Source: Atherix ibis (taxonomy: Eukaryota; Arthropoda; Insecta; Diptera; Athericidae). From it: a stretch of DNA of 64,000 bases. Shown piece after piece: positions 1-11,804 of this stretch. Below the pieces are notes generated by a model, which saw only the letters and a list, made by a program, of their open reading frames with translations, was not told the DNA's origin and did not search any database. Within the stretch, counting starts at the first letter, position 1. Every line of letters starts with the position of its first letter. The position numbers were made by a program, and so were the translations under genes. The stretch lies in assembly GCA_958298945.1 (NCBI GenBank), contig CATQJD010000003.1, positions 248,001 to 312,000 of the forward strand, read 5' to 3'.

Positions 1-204
1 TATATTTAAGAGGAATATGAAGTAGTATGTTTAAGAGGAATATGAAGTAGTATATTTAAGAGGAATGTGAAGTAGTATATTTAAGAGGAATATGAAGTAG
101 TGTATTTAAGAGGAATATGAAGCAGTATGTTTAAGAGGAATATGAAGTAGTATGTTTAAGAGGAATATGAAGTAGTATATTTAAGAGGAATATGAAGTAG
201 TATG

Positions 205-778
205 TTTAAGAGGAATATGAAGTTGTATGTTTAAGAGGAATATGAAGTAGTATGTTTGAGAGGAATATGAAGTAGTATGTTTAAGAGGAATATGCAGTAG
301 TATGTTAAACAGGAATACGAAGTAGTATATTTAAGTGGAATATGAGGTAGTATGTTTAAGATGAATATGAAGTAGTATGTTTAAGAGGAATATGAAGTAG
401 TATGTTTAAGAGGAATATGAAGTAGTATGTTTAAGAGGAATATGCAGTAGTATGCTTAAGAGGAATATGAAGTAGTATGTTTAAGAGGAATATGAAGTAG
501 TATGTTTAAGAGGAATATGCAGTAGTATGTTTAACAGGAATACGAAGTAGTATATTTAAGTGGAATATGAGGTAGTATGTTTAAGATGAATATGAAGTAG
601 TATGTTTAAGAGGAATATGAAGTAGTATGTTTAAGAGGAATATGAAGTAGTATGTTTAAGAGGAATATGAAGTAGTATGTTTAAGAGGAATATGCAGTAG
701 TATGTTTAACAGGAATACGAAGTAGTATATTTAAGTGGAATATGAGGTAGTATATTAAAGAGGAATATGAAGTAGTAT
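205..778. repeat. Variant-rich block with a near-identical copy at 12,912-13,485
   Basis: This 574-bp block contains three of the four-monomer variant cassettes described at 512-611. It matches 12,912-13,485 at a constant offset of 12,707. I saw one mismatch, at base 455 (c in tatgcttaag) against t at 13,162. It shares the rare monomers with tttgagagg (base 258 / 12,965) and gttaaacagg (304 / 13,011). The match stops at base 204 on the left (g against a) and at 779 on the right (g against a). The two copies are separated by about 12 kb of differently arranged monomers, so this is a dispersed duplication inside the array rather than a neighbouring tandem one. Confidence 0.85.
512..611. repeat. 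Example of the four-monomer cassette (A20C / G10C+T18C / G4A+A11T+A21G / G12T)
   Basis: Successive monomers carry tgcagtag, then tttaacaggaatacg, then tatatttaagtgg with gaggtag, then ttaagatgaa. This linked set recurs across the window, sometimes truncated. The diagnostic C of taacagg (or taaacagg) is at 310, 535, 710, 810, 1,035, 4,131, 7,950, 10,195, 13,017, 13,242, 13,417, 16,565, 18,962, 20,036, 20,336, 37,396, 38,721, 40,796, 43,545, 47,443 and 51,593. None was seen from 21 to 37 kb or beyond 52 kb. Where the cassette is preceded by gaagtattatg and ttaagaagaat (4.1, 7.9, 10.2, 16.5, 18.9 and 20.0 kb) the copies form a recognisable subfamily. It is a lineage marker; I assign it no function. 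Confidence 0.85.
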
Positions 779-1170
779 GTTTAAGAGGAATATGCAGTAG
801 TATGTTTAACAGGAATACGAAGTAGTATATTTAAGTGGAATACGAAGTAGTATATTAAAGAGGAATATGAAGTAGTATGTTTAAGAGGAATATGAAGAAG
901 TATATTTAAGAGGAATATGAAGTAGTATGTTTAAGAGGAATATGAAGTAGTATGTTTAAGAGGAATATGAAGTAGTATGTTTAAGAGGAATATGAAGTAG
1001 TATGTTTAAGAGGAATATGCAGTAGTATGTTTAACAGGAATACGAAGTAGTATATTTAAGTGGAATATGAGGTAGTATGTTTAAGATGAATATGATGTAG
1101 TATGTTTAAGAGGAATATGAAGTAGTATGTTTAAGAGGAATATGAAGTAGTATGTTTAAGAGGAATATAT

Positions 1171-2201
1171 AGTAGTATGTTTAAGATGAATATGAAGTAT
1201 TATGTTTAAGAGGAATATGGAGTAGTATGTTTAAGAGGAATATAGGGTAGTATGTTTAAGAGGAATATGATGTAGTATATTTAAGAGGAATATGAAATAG
1301 TATATTTAAGAGGAATATGAAGTAGTATATTTAAGAAGAATATAAAGTAGAACGTTTAAGAGGAATATGAAGTAGTATGTTTAAGAGGAATATGAAGTGG
1401 TATGTTTAAGATGAATATGAAGTAGTATGTTTAAGAGGAATATGAAGTAGTATGTTTAAGAGGAATATGAAGTAGTATGTTTAAGAGGAATATGATGTAG
1501 TATATTTAAGAGGAATATGAAGTAGTATATTTAAGAGGAATATGGAGTAGTATATTTAAGAGGAATATGAAGTAGAACGTTTAAGAGGAATATGAAGTAG
1601 TATGTTTAAGAGGAATATGAAGTAGTATATTTAAGAGGAATATGAAGTAGTATATTAAAGAGGAATATGAAGTAGTATGTTTAAGATGAACATGAAGTAG
1701 TATGTTTAAGAGGAATATGAAGTAGTATGTTTAAGAGGAATATGAAGCAGTATGTTTAAGAGGAATATGAAGTAGTATGTTTAAGAGGAATATGAAGTAA
1801 TATATTTAAGAGGAATATGAAGTAGTATGTTTAAGAGGAATATGAAGTAGTATATTTAAGAGGAATATGAAGTAGTATGTTTAAGAGGAATATGCAGTAG
1901 TATGTTTAAGAGGAATACGAAGTAGTATATTTAAGAGGAGTATGGAGTAGTATATTTAACTGGAATATGAAGTAGTATGTTTAAGAGGAATATGAAGTAG
2001 TATGTTTAAGAGGAATATGAAGTAGTACATTTAAAGGGAATATGAAGTAGTATGTGTAAGAGGAATATGAAGTAGTATATATAAGAAGAATATGAAGTAG
2101 TATATTTAAAGGAATATGAAGTAGTATGTTTAAAGGAATATGAAGTAGTATATTTAAGAGGAATGTGAAGTAGTATGTTTAAGAGGAATATGAAGTAGTA
2201 T
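1171..2201. repeat. 1,031-bp block duplicated at 5,913-6,943
   Basis: This block matches 5,913-6,943 at a constant offset of 4,742, checked at several rare markers. These are the monomer with aatataggg (1,241 / 5,983), gatgaacatg (1,685 / 6,427), gagtatggag (1,939 / 6,681) and the doublet of 24-bp monomers (2,101 / 6,843). It also holds monomers with agaacgtttaag, a variant seen only at 1.3-6.4 kb and 49-56 kb. The match ends at 2,202 (a against g at 6,944). The rightmost part overlaps the first copy of the 573-bp repeat. Confidence 0.85.
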
Positions 2202-2736
2202 ATTTAAGAGGAATATGAAGTAGTATATTAAAGAGGAATATGAAGTAGTATGTTTAAGATGAACATGAAGTAGTATGTTTAAGAGGAATATGAAGTAGTA
2301 TGTTTAAGAGGAATATGAAGCAGTATGTTTAAGAGGAATATGAAGTAGTATGTTTAAGAGGAATATGAAGTAATATATTTAAGAGGAATATGAAGTAGTA
2401 TGTTTAAGAGGAATATGAAGTAGTATATTTAAGAGGAATATGAAGTAGTATGTTTAAGAGGAATATGCAGTAGTATGTTTAAGAGGAATACGAAGTAGTA
2501 TATTTAAGAGGAGTATGGAGTAGTAAATTTAACTGGAATATGAAGTAGTATGTTTAAGAGGAATATGAAGTAGTATGTTTAAGAGGAATATGAAGTAGTA
2601 TATTTAAAGGGAATATGAAGTAGTATGTGTAAGAGGAATATGAAGTAGTATATATAAGAAGAATATGAAGTAGTATATTTAAAGGAATATGAAGTAGTAT
2701 GTTTAAAGGAATATGAAGTAGTATATTTAAGAGGAA
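1591..2736. repeat. 573-bp higher-order unit, two tandem copies
   Basis: Bases 1,591-2,201 match 2,164-2,774 at an offset of 573, which is 23 monomers minus 2 bases. The missing 2 bases come from two consecutive 24-bp monomers with tttaaaggaat at the end of each unit. Shared markers are gatgaacatg (1,685 / 2,258) and gagtatggag followed by taactgg (1,939 / 2,512). The match is longer than the unit, as expected for a head-to-tail duplication. Differences seen include tagtacattt against tagtatattt (about 2,018 / 2,591) and tatatttaac against taaatttaac. Confidence 0.88.
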
Positions 2737-2766
2737 TGTGAAGTAGTATGTTTAAGAGGAATATGA

Positions 2767-3374
2767 AGTAGTATGTTTAAGAGGAATATGAAGTAGTATA
2801 TTTAAAGGCAATATGAAGTAGTATGTTTAAGAGGAATACGAAGTAGTATATTTAAGAGGAATATGAAGTATTATATTTAAGTGGAATATGAGGTAGTATA
2901 TTTAAGAGGAATATTAAGTAGTCTGTTTAAGAGGAATATGCAGTAGTATGTTTAAGAGGAATACGAAGTAGTATATCTAAGAGGAATATGAACTAGTATG
3001 TTTAAGAGGAATATGAAGTAGTATATTTAAGAGGAATATGAAGTAGTATGTTTAAGAGGAATATGAAGTAGTATATTTAAGAGGAATATGAAGTAGTATG
3101 TTTAAGAGGAATATGCAGTAGTATGTTTAAGAGGAATATGAAGTAGTATATTTAAAGGCAATATGAAGTAGTATGTTTAAGAGGAATACGAAGTAGTATA
3201 TTTAAGAGGAATATGAAGTATTATATTTAAGTGGAATATGAGGTAGTATATTTAAGAGGAATATTAAGTAGTCTGTTTAAGAGGAATATGCAGTAGTATG
3301 TTTAAGAGGAATACGAAGTAGTATATTTAAGAGGAATATGAAGTAGTATGTTTAAGAGGAATATGAAGTAGTAT
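2767..3374. repeat. 350-bp higher-order unit, tandem duplication
   Basis: Bases 2,767-3,024 match 3,117-3,374 at an offset of 350 (14 monomers). The shared rare monomers are tttaaaggcaat, gaagtattatattt, aatattaagtag and gtctgtttaag (2,921 / 3,271). Two differences are visible in copy 1: tatatctaag and gaactagtatg. The same marker series recurs in larger blocks, with gtctg at 4,844, 5,742, 7,090 and 9,336, so this is an older module reused by later duplications. Confidence 0.85.
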
Positions 3375-4704
3375 GTTTAAGAGGAATATGAAGTAGTATG
3401 TTTAAGAGCAATATGAAGTAGTATGTTTAAGAGGAATATGAAGTAGTATGTTTAAGGGGAATATGAAGTAGTATGTTTAAGAGGAATATGAAGTAGTATG
3501 TTTAAGAGGAATATGAAGAAGTATATTTAAGAGGAATATGAAGTAGTATGTTTAAGAGGAATATGAAGTAGTATATTTAAGAGGAATATGAAGTAGTATG
3601 TTTAAGAGGAATATGAAGTAGTATGCTTAAGAGGAATATGAAGTAGTATGTTTAAGAGGAATATGAAGTAGTATGTTTAAGAGGAATGTGAAGTAGTATG
3701 TTTAAGAGGAATATGAAGTAGTATATTTAAGAGGAATATGAAGTAGTATGTTTAAGAGGAATATGAAGTAGTATATTAAAGAGGAATGTGAAGTAGTATA
3801 TTTAAGAGGAATATGAAGTATTGTATATAAGAGGAATATGAAGCAGTATGTTTAAGAGGAATATGAAGTAGTATGTTTAAGAGGAATATGGAGAAGTATA
3901 TTTAAGAGGAATATGAAGTAGTATGTTTAAGAGGAATACGAATTAGTATATTTAAGAGGAATATGAAGTAGTATGTTTAAGAGGAATATGAAGTAGTATA
4001 TTTAAGATGCATATGAAGTAGTATGTTTAAGAGGAATATGAAGTAGTATGTTTAAGAGGAATATGAAGTAGTATGTTTAAGAGGAATATGAAGTATTATG
4101 TTTAAGAAGAATATGCAGTAGTATGTTTAACAGGAATACGAAGTGGTATATTTAAGTGGAATATGAGGTAGTATGTTTAAGATGAATATGAAGTAGTATG
4201 TTTAAGAAGAATATGAAGTAGTATGTTTAAGAGGAATATGAAGTAGTATGTTTAAGAGGAATATGCAGTAGTATGTTTAAGATGAATATGAAGTAGTATG
4301 TTTAAGAGGAATATGCAGTAGTATGTTTAAGATGAATATGAATTAGTATGTTTAAGAGGATATGAAGTAGTATGTTTAAGAGGAATATGAAGTAGTATGT
4401 TTAAGAGGAATATGAAGTAGTATGCTTAAGAGGAATATGAAGTAGTATCCTTAAGAGGAATATGAAGTAGTATGTTTAAGAGGAATATGAAGCAGTATGT
4501 TTAAGAGGAATATGAAGTAGTATATTTAAAGGGAATATGAAGTAGTATGTTTAAGATGAATATGAAGTAGTATGTTTAAGAGGAAAATGAAGTAGTATGT
4601 TTAAGAGGAATATGAAGCAGTATGTTTAAAGGAATATGAAGTAGTATGTTTAAGAGGAATATGAAGTAGTATGTTTAAGAGGAATATGAAGTAGTATGTT
4701 TAAG
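3117..4704. repeat. 1.59-kb module, first of three copies (others 6,936-8,523 and 9,182-10,768)
   Basis: This module matches 6,936-8,523 at an offset of 3,819 and then 9,182-10,768. Rare markers run in the same order in all three: gtctgtttaag, ttaagagcaat, ttaaggggaat, gaagaagtatat, tgtatataag (tgtatacaag in the third copy), ttaagatgcatatg, taacaggaatacg, the 24-bp monomer gaggatatgaag, and tatccttaag (4,449 / 8,268 / 10,513). Single-base differences between copies include tatattaaagagg in copy 1 against atttaagagg in copy 2. Copies 2 and 3 lie inside the 2,246-bp tandem duplication, so this copy is the older relative. Confidence 0.88.
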
Positions 4705-6133
4705 AGGAATATGAAGTAGTATATTTAAAGGCAATATGAAGTAGTATGTTTAAGAGGAATACGAAGTAGTATATTTAAGAGGAATATGAAGTATTATATT
4801 TAAGTGGAATATGAGGTAGTATATTTAAGAGGAATATTAAGTAGTCTGTTTAAGAGGAATATGCAGTAGTATGTTTAAGAGGAATACGAAGTAGTATATT
4901 TAAGAGGAATATGAAGTAGTATGTTTAAGAGGAATATGAAGTAGTATGTTTAAGAGGAATATGAATTAGTATGTTTAAGAGGAATATGAAGTAGTATGTT
5001 TAAGAGGAATATGCAGTAGTATGTTTAAGATGAATATGAAGTATTATGTTTAAGAGGAATATGGAGTAGTATGTTTAAGAGGAATATAGGGTAGTATGTT
5101 TAAGAGGAATATGATGTAGTATATTTAAGAGGAATATGAAATAGTATATTTAAGAGGAATATGAAGTAGTATATTTAAGAAGAATATAAAGTAGAACGTT
5201 TAAGAGGAATATGAAGTAGTATGTTTAAGAGGAATATGAAGTAGTATATTTAAGAGGAATATGAAGTAGTATGTTTAAGAGGAATATGCAGTAGTATGTT
5301 TAAGAGGAATACGAAGTAGTATATTTAAGAGGAGTATGGAGTAGTATATTTAACTGGAATATGAAGTAGTATGTTTAAGAGGAATATGAAGTAGTATGTT
5401 TAAGAGGAATATGAAGTAGTATATTTAAAGGGAATATGAAGTAGTATGTGTAAGAGGAATATGAAGTAGTATATATAAGAAGAATATGAAGTAGTATATT
5501 TAAAGGAATATGAAGTAGTATGTTTAAAGGAATATGAAGTAGTATATTTAAGAGGAATGTGAAGTAGTATGTTTAAGAGGAATATGAAGTAGTATGTTTA
5601 AGAGGAATATGAAGTAGTATATTTAAAGGCAATATGAAGTAGTATGTTTAAGAGGAATACGAAGTAGTATATTTAAGAGGAATATGAAGTATTATATTTA
5701 AGTGGAATATGAGGTAGTATATTTAAGAGGAATATTAAGTAGTCTGTTTAAGAGGAATATGCAGTAGTATGTTTAAGAGGAATACGAAGTAGTATATTTA
5801 AGAGGAATATGAAGTAGTATGTTTAAGAGGAATATGAAGTAGTATGTTTAAGAGGAATATGAAGTAGTATGTTTAAGAGGAATATGAAGTAGTATGTTTA
5901 AGAGGAATATGCAGTAGTATGTTTAAGATGAATATGAAGTATTATGTTTAAGAGGAATATGGAGTAGTATGTTTAAGAGGAATATAGGGTAGTATATTTA
6001 AGAGGAATATGATGTAGTATATTTAAGAGGAATATGAAATAGTATATTTAAGAGGAATATGAAGTAGTATATTTAAGAAGAATATAAAGTAGAACGTTTA
6101 AGAGGAATATGAAGTAGTATGTTTAAGAGGAAT
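4662..6133. repeat. 898-bp offset tandem duplication
   Basis: Bases 4,662-5,235 match 5,560-6,133 at an offset of 898. Shared markers are tttaaaggcaat (4,724 / 5,622), gtctg (4,844 / 5,742), aatataggg (5,085 / 5,983) and agaatataaag with agaacg (5,181 / 6,079). The match covers 574 of 898 bases; the remaining part of the unit (5,236-5,559) matches a different place, 6,584 onward. The unit is therefore a chimera of two older modules. Confidence 0.82.
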
Positions 6134-7218
6134 ATGAAGTGGTATGTTTAAGATGAATATGAAGTAGTATGTTTAAGAGGAATATGAAGTAGTATATTTA
6201 AGAGGAATATGAAGTAGTATGTTTTAGAGGAATATGATGTAGTATATTTAAGAGGAATATGAAGTAGTATATTTAAGAGGAATATGGAGTAGTATATTTA
6301 AGAGGAATATGAAGTAGAACGTTTAAGAGGAATATGAAGTAGTATGTTTAAGAGGAATATGAAGTAGTATATGTAAGAGGAATATGAAGTAGTATATTAA
6401 AGAGGAATATGAAGTAGTATGTTTAAGATGAACATGAAGTAGTATGTTTAAGAGGAATATGAAGTAGTATGTTTAAGAGGAATATGAAGCAGTATGTTTA
6501 AGAGGAATATGAACTAGTATGTTTAAGAGGAATATGAAGTAGTATATTTAAGAGGAATATGAAGTAGTATGTTTAAGAGGAATATGAAGTAGTATATTTA
6601 AGAGGAATATGAAGTAGTATGTTTAAGAGGAATATGCAGTAGTATGTTTAAGAGGAATACGAAGTAGTATATTTAAGAGGAGTATGGAGTAGTATATTTA
6701 ACTGGAATATGAAGTAGTATGTTTAAGAGGAATATGAAGTAGTATGTTTAAGAGGAATATGAAGTAGTATATTTAAAGGGAATATGAAGTAGTATGTGTA
6801 AGAGGAATATGAAGTAGTATATATAAGAAGAATATGAAGTAGTATATTTAAAGGAATATGAAGTAGTATGTTTAAAGGAATATGAAGTAGTATATTTAAG
6901 AGGAATGTGAAGTAGTATGTTTAAGAGGAATATGAAGTAGTATGTTTAAGAGGAATATGAAGTAGTATATTTAAAGGCAATATGAAGTAGTATGTTTAAG
7001 AGGAATACGAAGTAGTATATTTAAGAGGAATATGAAGTATTATATTTAAGTGGAATATGAGGTAGTATATTTAAGAGGAATATTAAGTAGTCTGTTTAAG
7101 AGGAATATGCAGTAGTATGTTTAAGAGGAATACGAAGTAGTATATTTAAGAGGAATATGAAGTAGTATGTTTAAGAGGAATATGAAGTAGTATGTTTAAG
7201 AGGAATATGAAGTAGTAT
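5236..7218. repeat. 1,348-bp offset duplication
   Basis: Bases 5,236-5,870 match 6,584-7,218 at an offset of 1,348. Markers are gagtatggag with taactgg (5,333 / 6,681), the pair of 24-bp monomers with tttaaaggaat, aatgtgaag, tttaaaggcaat and gtctg (5,742 / 7,090). The match breaks at about 7,220, where the right copy has ttaagagcaat and the left has ttaagaggaat. It interleaves with the 898-bp duplication, which shows that amplification events were layered. Confidence 0.82.
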
Positions 7219-8760
7219 GTTTAAGAGCAATATGAAGTAGTATGTTTAAGAGGAATATGAAGTAGTATGTTTAAGGGGAATATGAAGTAGTATGTTTAAG
7301 AGGAATATGAAGTAGTATGTTTAAGAGGAATATGAAGAAGTATATTTAAGAGGAATATGAAGTAGTATGTTTAAGAGGAATATGAAGTAGTATATTTAAG
7401 AGGAATATGAAGTAGTATGTTTAAGAGGAATATGAAGTAGTATGCTTAAGAGGAATATGAAGTAGTATGTTTAAGAGGAATATGAAGTAGTATGTTTAAG
7501 AGGAATGTGAAGTAGTATGTTTAAGAGGAATATGAAGTAGTATATTTAAGAGGAATATGAAGTAGTATGTTTAAGAGGAATATGAAGTAGTATATTTAAG
7601 AGGAATGTGAAGTAGTATATTTAAGAGGAATATGAAGTATTGTATATAAGAGGAATATGAAGCAGTATGTTTAAGAGGAATATGAAGTAGTATGTTTAAG
7701 AGGAATATGAAGTAGTATATTTAAGAGGAATATGAAGTAGTATGTTTAAGAGGAATACGAATTAGTATATTTAAGAGGAATATGAAGTAGTATGTTTAAG
7801 AGGAATATGAAGTTGTATATTTAAGATGCATATGAAGTAGTATGTTTAAGAGGAATATGAAGTAGTATGTTTAAGAGGAATATGAAGTAGTATGTTTAAG
7901 AGGAATATGAAGTATTATGTTTAAGAAGAATATGCAGTAGTATGTTTAACAGGAATACGAAGTGGTATATTTAAGTGGAATATGAGGTAGTATGTTTAAG
8001 ATGAATATGAAGTAGTATGTTTAAGAGGAATATGAAGTAGTATGTTTAAGAGGAATATGAAGTAGTATGTTTAAGAGGAATATGCAGTAGTATGTTTAAG
8101 ATGAATATGAAGTAGTATGTTTAAGAGGAATATGCAGTAGTATGTTTAAGATGAATATGAATTAGTATGTTTAAGAGGATATGAAGTAGTATGTTTAAGA
8201 GGAATATGAAGTAGTATGTTTAAGAGGAATATGAAGTAGTATGCTTAAGAGGAATATGAAGTAGTATCCTTAAGAGGAATATGAAGTAGTATGTTTAAGA
8301 GGAATATGAAGCAGTATGTTTAAGAGGAATATGAAGTAGTATATTTAAAGGGAATATGAAGTAGTATGTTTAAGATGAATATGAAGTAGTATGTTTAAGA
8401 GGAAAATGAAGTAGTATGTTTAAGAGGAATATGAAGCAGTATGTTTAAAGGAATATGAAGTAGTATGTTTAAGAGGAATATGAAGTAGTATGTTTAAGAG
8501 GAATATGAAGTAGTATGTTTAAGTGGAATATGAAGTAGTATGTTGAAGAGGTATATGCAGTAGTATGTTTAAGAGGTATATGAAGTAGTATTTTTAAGAG
8601 GAATATGAAGTAGTATGTTTAAGAGGAATATGAAGTAGTATGTTTAAGAGGAATATGAAGTAGTACGTTTAAGAGGAATGTAAAGTAGTATGTTTAAGAG
8701 GAATATGAAGTAGTTAATTTAAGAGGAATATGAAGTAGTATGTTTAAGAGGAATATGAAG
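6515..8760. repeat. 2,246-bp higher-order unit, copy 1
   Basis: This unit is followed directly by a second copy at 8,761-11,005. The offset is 2,246 up to about 9,790 and then 2,245, because copy 2 has lost one G in the monomer with tttaagagaatatg. Markers confirming the register are gagtatggag (6,681 / 8,927), gtctg (7,090 / 9,336), tatccttaag (8,268 / 10,513), tgttgaagaggtatatgcag (8,541 / 10,786) and agttaatttaag (8,713 / 10,958). The left limit is a c/g mismatch at 6,514 / 8,760. The match runs to 8,769 / 11,014, slightly beyond one unit. Confidence 0.9.
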
Positions 8761-11005
8761 TAGTATGTTTAAGAGGAATATGAAGTAGTATATTTAAGAG
8801 GAATATGAAGTAGTATGTTTAAGAGGAATATGAAGTAGTATATTTAAGAGGAATATGAAGTAGTATGTTTAAGAGAAATATGCAGTAGTATGTTTAAGAG
8901 GAATTCGAAGTAGTATATTTAAGAGGAGTATGGAGTAGTATATTTAACTGGAATATGAAGTAGTATGTTTAAGAGGAATATGAAGTAGTATGTTTAAGAG
9001 GAATATGAAGTAGTATATTTAAAGGGAATATGAAGTAGTATGTGTAAGAGGAATATGAAGTAGTATATATAAGAAGAATATGAAGTAGTATATTTAAAGG
9101 AATATGAAGTAGTATGTTTAAAGAAATATGAAGTAGTATATTTAAGAGGAATGTGAAGTAGTATGTTTAAGAGGAATATGAAGTAGTATGTTTAAGAGGA
9201 ATATGAAGTAGTATATTTAAAGGCAATATGAAGTAGTATGTTTAAGAGGAATACGAAGTAGTATATTTAAGAGGAATATGAAGTATTATATTTAAGTGGA
9301 ATATGAGGTAGTATATTTAAGAGGAATATTAAGTAGTCTGTTTAAGAGGAATATGCAGTAGTATGTTTAAGAGGAATACGAAGTAGTATATTTAAGAGGA
9401 ATATGAAGTAGTATGTTTAAGAGGAATATGAAGTAGTATGTTTAAGAGGAATATGAAGTAGTATGTTTAAGAGCAATATGAAGTAGTATGTTTAAGAGGA
9501 ATATGAAGTAGTATGTTTAAGGGGAATATGAAGTAGTATGTTTAAGAGGAATATGAAGTAGTATGTTTAAGAGGAATATGAAGAAGTATATTTAAGAGGA
9601 ATATGAAGTAGTATGTTTAAGAGGAATATGAAGTAGTATATTTAAGAGGAATATGAAGTAGTATGTTTAAGAGGAATATGAAGTAGTATGCTTAAGAGGA
9701 ATATGAAGTAGTATGTTTAAGAGGAATATGAAGTAGTATGTTTAAGAGGAATGTGAAGTAGTATGTTTAAGAGGAATATGAAGTAGTATATTTAAGAGAA
9801 TATGAAGTAGTATGTTTAAGAGGAATATGAAGTAGTATATTTAAGAGGAATGTGAAGTAGTATATTTAAGAGGAATATGAAGTATTGTATACAAGAGGAA
9901 TATGAAGCAGTATGTTTAAGAGGAATATGAAGTAGTATGTTTAAGAGGAATATGAAGTAGTATATTTAAGAGGAATATGAAGTAGTATGTTTAAGAGGAA
10001 TACGAATTAGTATATTTAAGAGGAATATGAAGTAGTATGTTTAAGAGGAATATGAAGTAGTATATTTAAGATGCATATGAAGTAGTATGTTTAAGAGGAA
10101 TATGAAGTAGTATGTTTAAGAGGAATATGAAGTAGTATGTTTAAGAGGAATATGAAGTATTATGTTTAAGAAGAATATGCAGTAGTATGTTTAACAGGAA
10201 TACGAAGTGGTATATTTAAGTGGAATATAAGGTAGTATGTTTAAGATGAATATGAAGTAGTATGTGTAAGAGGAATATGAAGTAGTATGTTTAAGAGGAA
10301 TATGAAGTAGTATGTTTAAGAGGAATATGCAGTAGTATGTTTAAGATGAATATGAAGTAGTATGTTTAAGAGGAATATGCAGTAGTATGTTTAAGATGAA
10401 TATGAATTAGTATGTTTAAGAGGATATGAAGTAGTATGTTTAAGAGGAATATGAAGTAGTATGTTTAAGAGGAATATGAAGTAGTATGCTTAAGAGGAAT
10501 ATGAAGTAGTATCCTTAAGAGGAATATGAAGTAGTATGTTTAAGAGGAATATGAAGCAGTATGTTTAAGAGGAATATGAAGTAATATATTTAAAGGGAAT
10601 ATGAAGTAGTATGTTTAAGATGAATATGAAGTAGTATGTTTAAGAGGAAAATGAAGTAGTATGTTTAAGAGGAATATGAAGCAGTATGTTTAAAGGAATA
10701 TGAAGTAGTATGTTTAAGAGGAATATGAAGTAGTATGTTTAAGAGGAATATGAAGTAGTATGTTTAAGAGGAATATGAAGTAGTATGTTGAAGAGGTATA
10801 TGCAGTAGTATGTTTAAGAGGTATATGAAGTAGTATTTTTAAGAGGAATATGAAGTAGTATGTTTAAGAGGAATATGAAGTAGTATGTTTAAGAGGAATA
10901 TGAAGTAGTACGTTTAAGAGGAATGTAAAGTAGTATGTTTAAGAGGAATATGAAGTAGTTAATTTAAGAGGAATATGAAGTAGTATGTTTAAGAGGAATA
11001 TGAAG
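8761..11005. repeat. 2,245-bp higher-order unit, copy 2
   Basis: This is the second head-to-tail copy of 6,515-8,760. Private changes in this copy include gaattcgaag (8,901-8,910), aaagaaatatg near 9,120, the lost G near 9,797, tgtatacaag near 9,890, aatataagg near 10,230, tatgtgtaag near 10,264 and gaagtaatat near 10,585. Copy 1 has its own changes, such as gaagttgtat near 7,811 and ttaagtgg at 8,521. The low number of differences I could see suggests a fairly recent event. Confidence 0.9.
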
Positions 11006-11804
11006 TAGTATGTTAAAGAGGAATATGAAGTAGTATGTTTAAGAGAAATGTGAAGTAGTATGTTTAAGAGGAATATGAAGTAGAATGTTTAAGAGGAATA
11101 TGAAGTAGTATGTTTAAAAGGAATATGAAGTAGTATGTTTAAAGGGAATACGAAGTAGTATATTTAAGAAGAATATGAAGTAGTATGTTTAAGATGAATA
11201 TGAAGTAGTATGTTTAAGAGGAATATGAAGTAGTATGTTTAAGAGGAATATGAAGCAGTATGTTTAAGAGGAATATGAAGTAGTATGTTTAAGAGGAATA
11301 TGAAGTAGTATGTTTAAGAGGAATATGAAGTAGTATGTTTAAGAGGAATATGAAGTAGTATATTTAAAGGGAATATGAAGTAATATATATAAGAGGAATA
11401 TGAAGTAGTATGTTTAAGAGGAATATGAAGTAATATGTTTAAGAGGAATATGAAGTAGTATGTTTAAGAGGAATATGAAGTGGTATGCTTAAGAGGAATA
11501 TGAAGTAGTATCTTGAAGAGGAATATGAAGTAGTATGTTTAAGAGGAATATGAAGCAGTATGTTTAAGAGGAATATGAAGTAGTATGTTTAAGAGGAATG
11601 TGAAGTAGTATATTTAAGAGGAATATGAAGTAGTATGTTTAAGAGGTATATGAAGTAGTATGTTTAAGAGGAATATGAAGTAGTATGTTTAAGAGGAATA
11701 TGAAGTAGTATGTTTAAGAGGAATATGAAGTAGTATATTGAAGAGGAATATGAAGTAGTATGTTTAAGAGGAATATGAAGTAGTATGCTTAAGAGATATA
11801 TGAA
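11006..11804. repeat. Consensus-like stretch without a matched unit
   Basis: These are mostly near-consensus monomers with scattered single changes (tatcttgaag, tatattgaag, ttaagagatatatg, gaagtggtatgc). I could not match this stretch to a neighbouring unit using rare markers. It contains no gene or unique sequence. Confidence 0.6.
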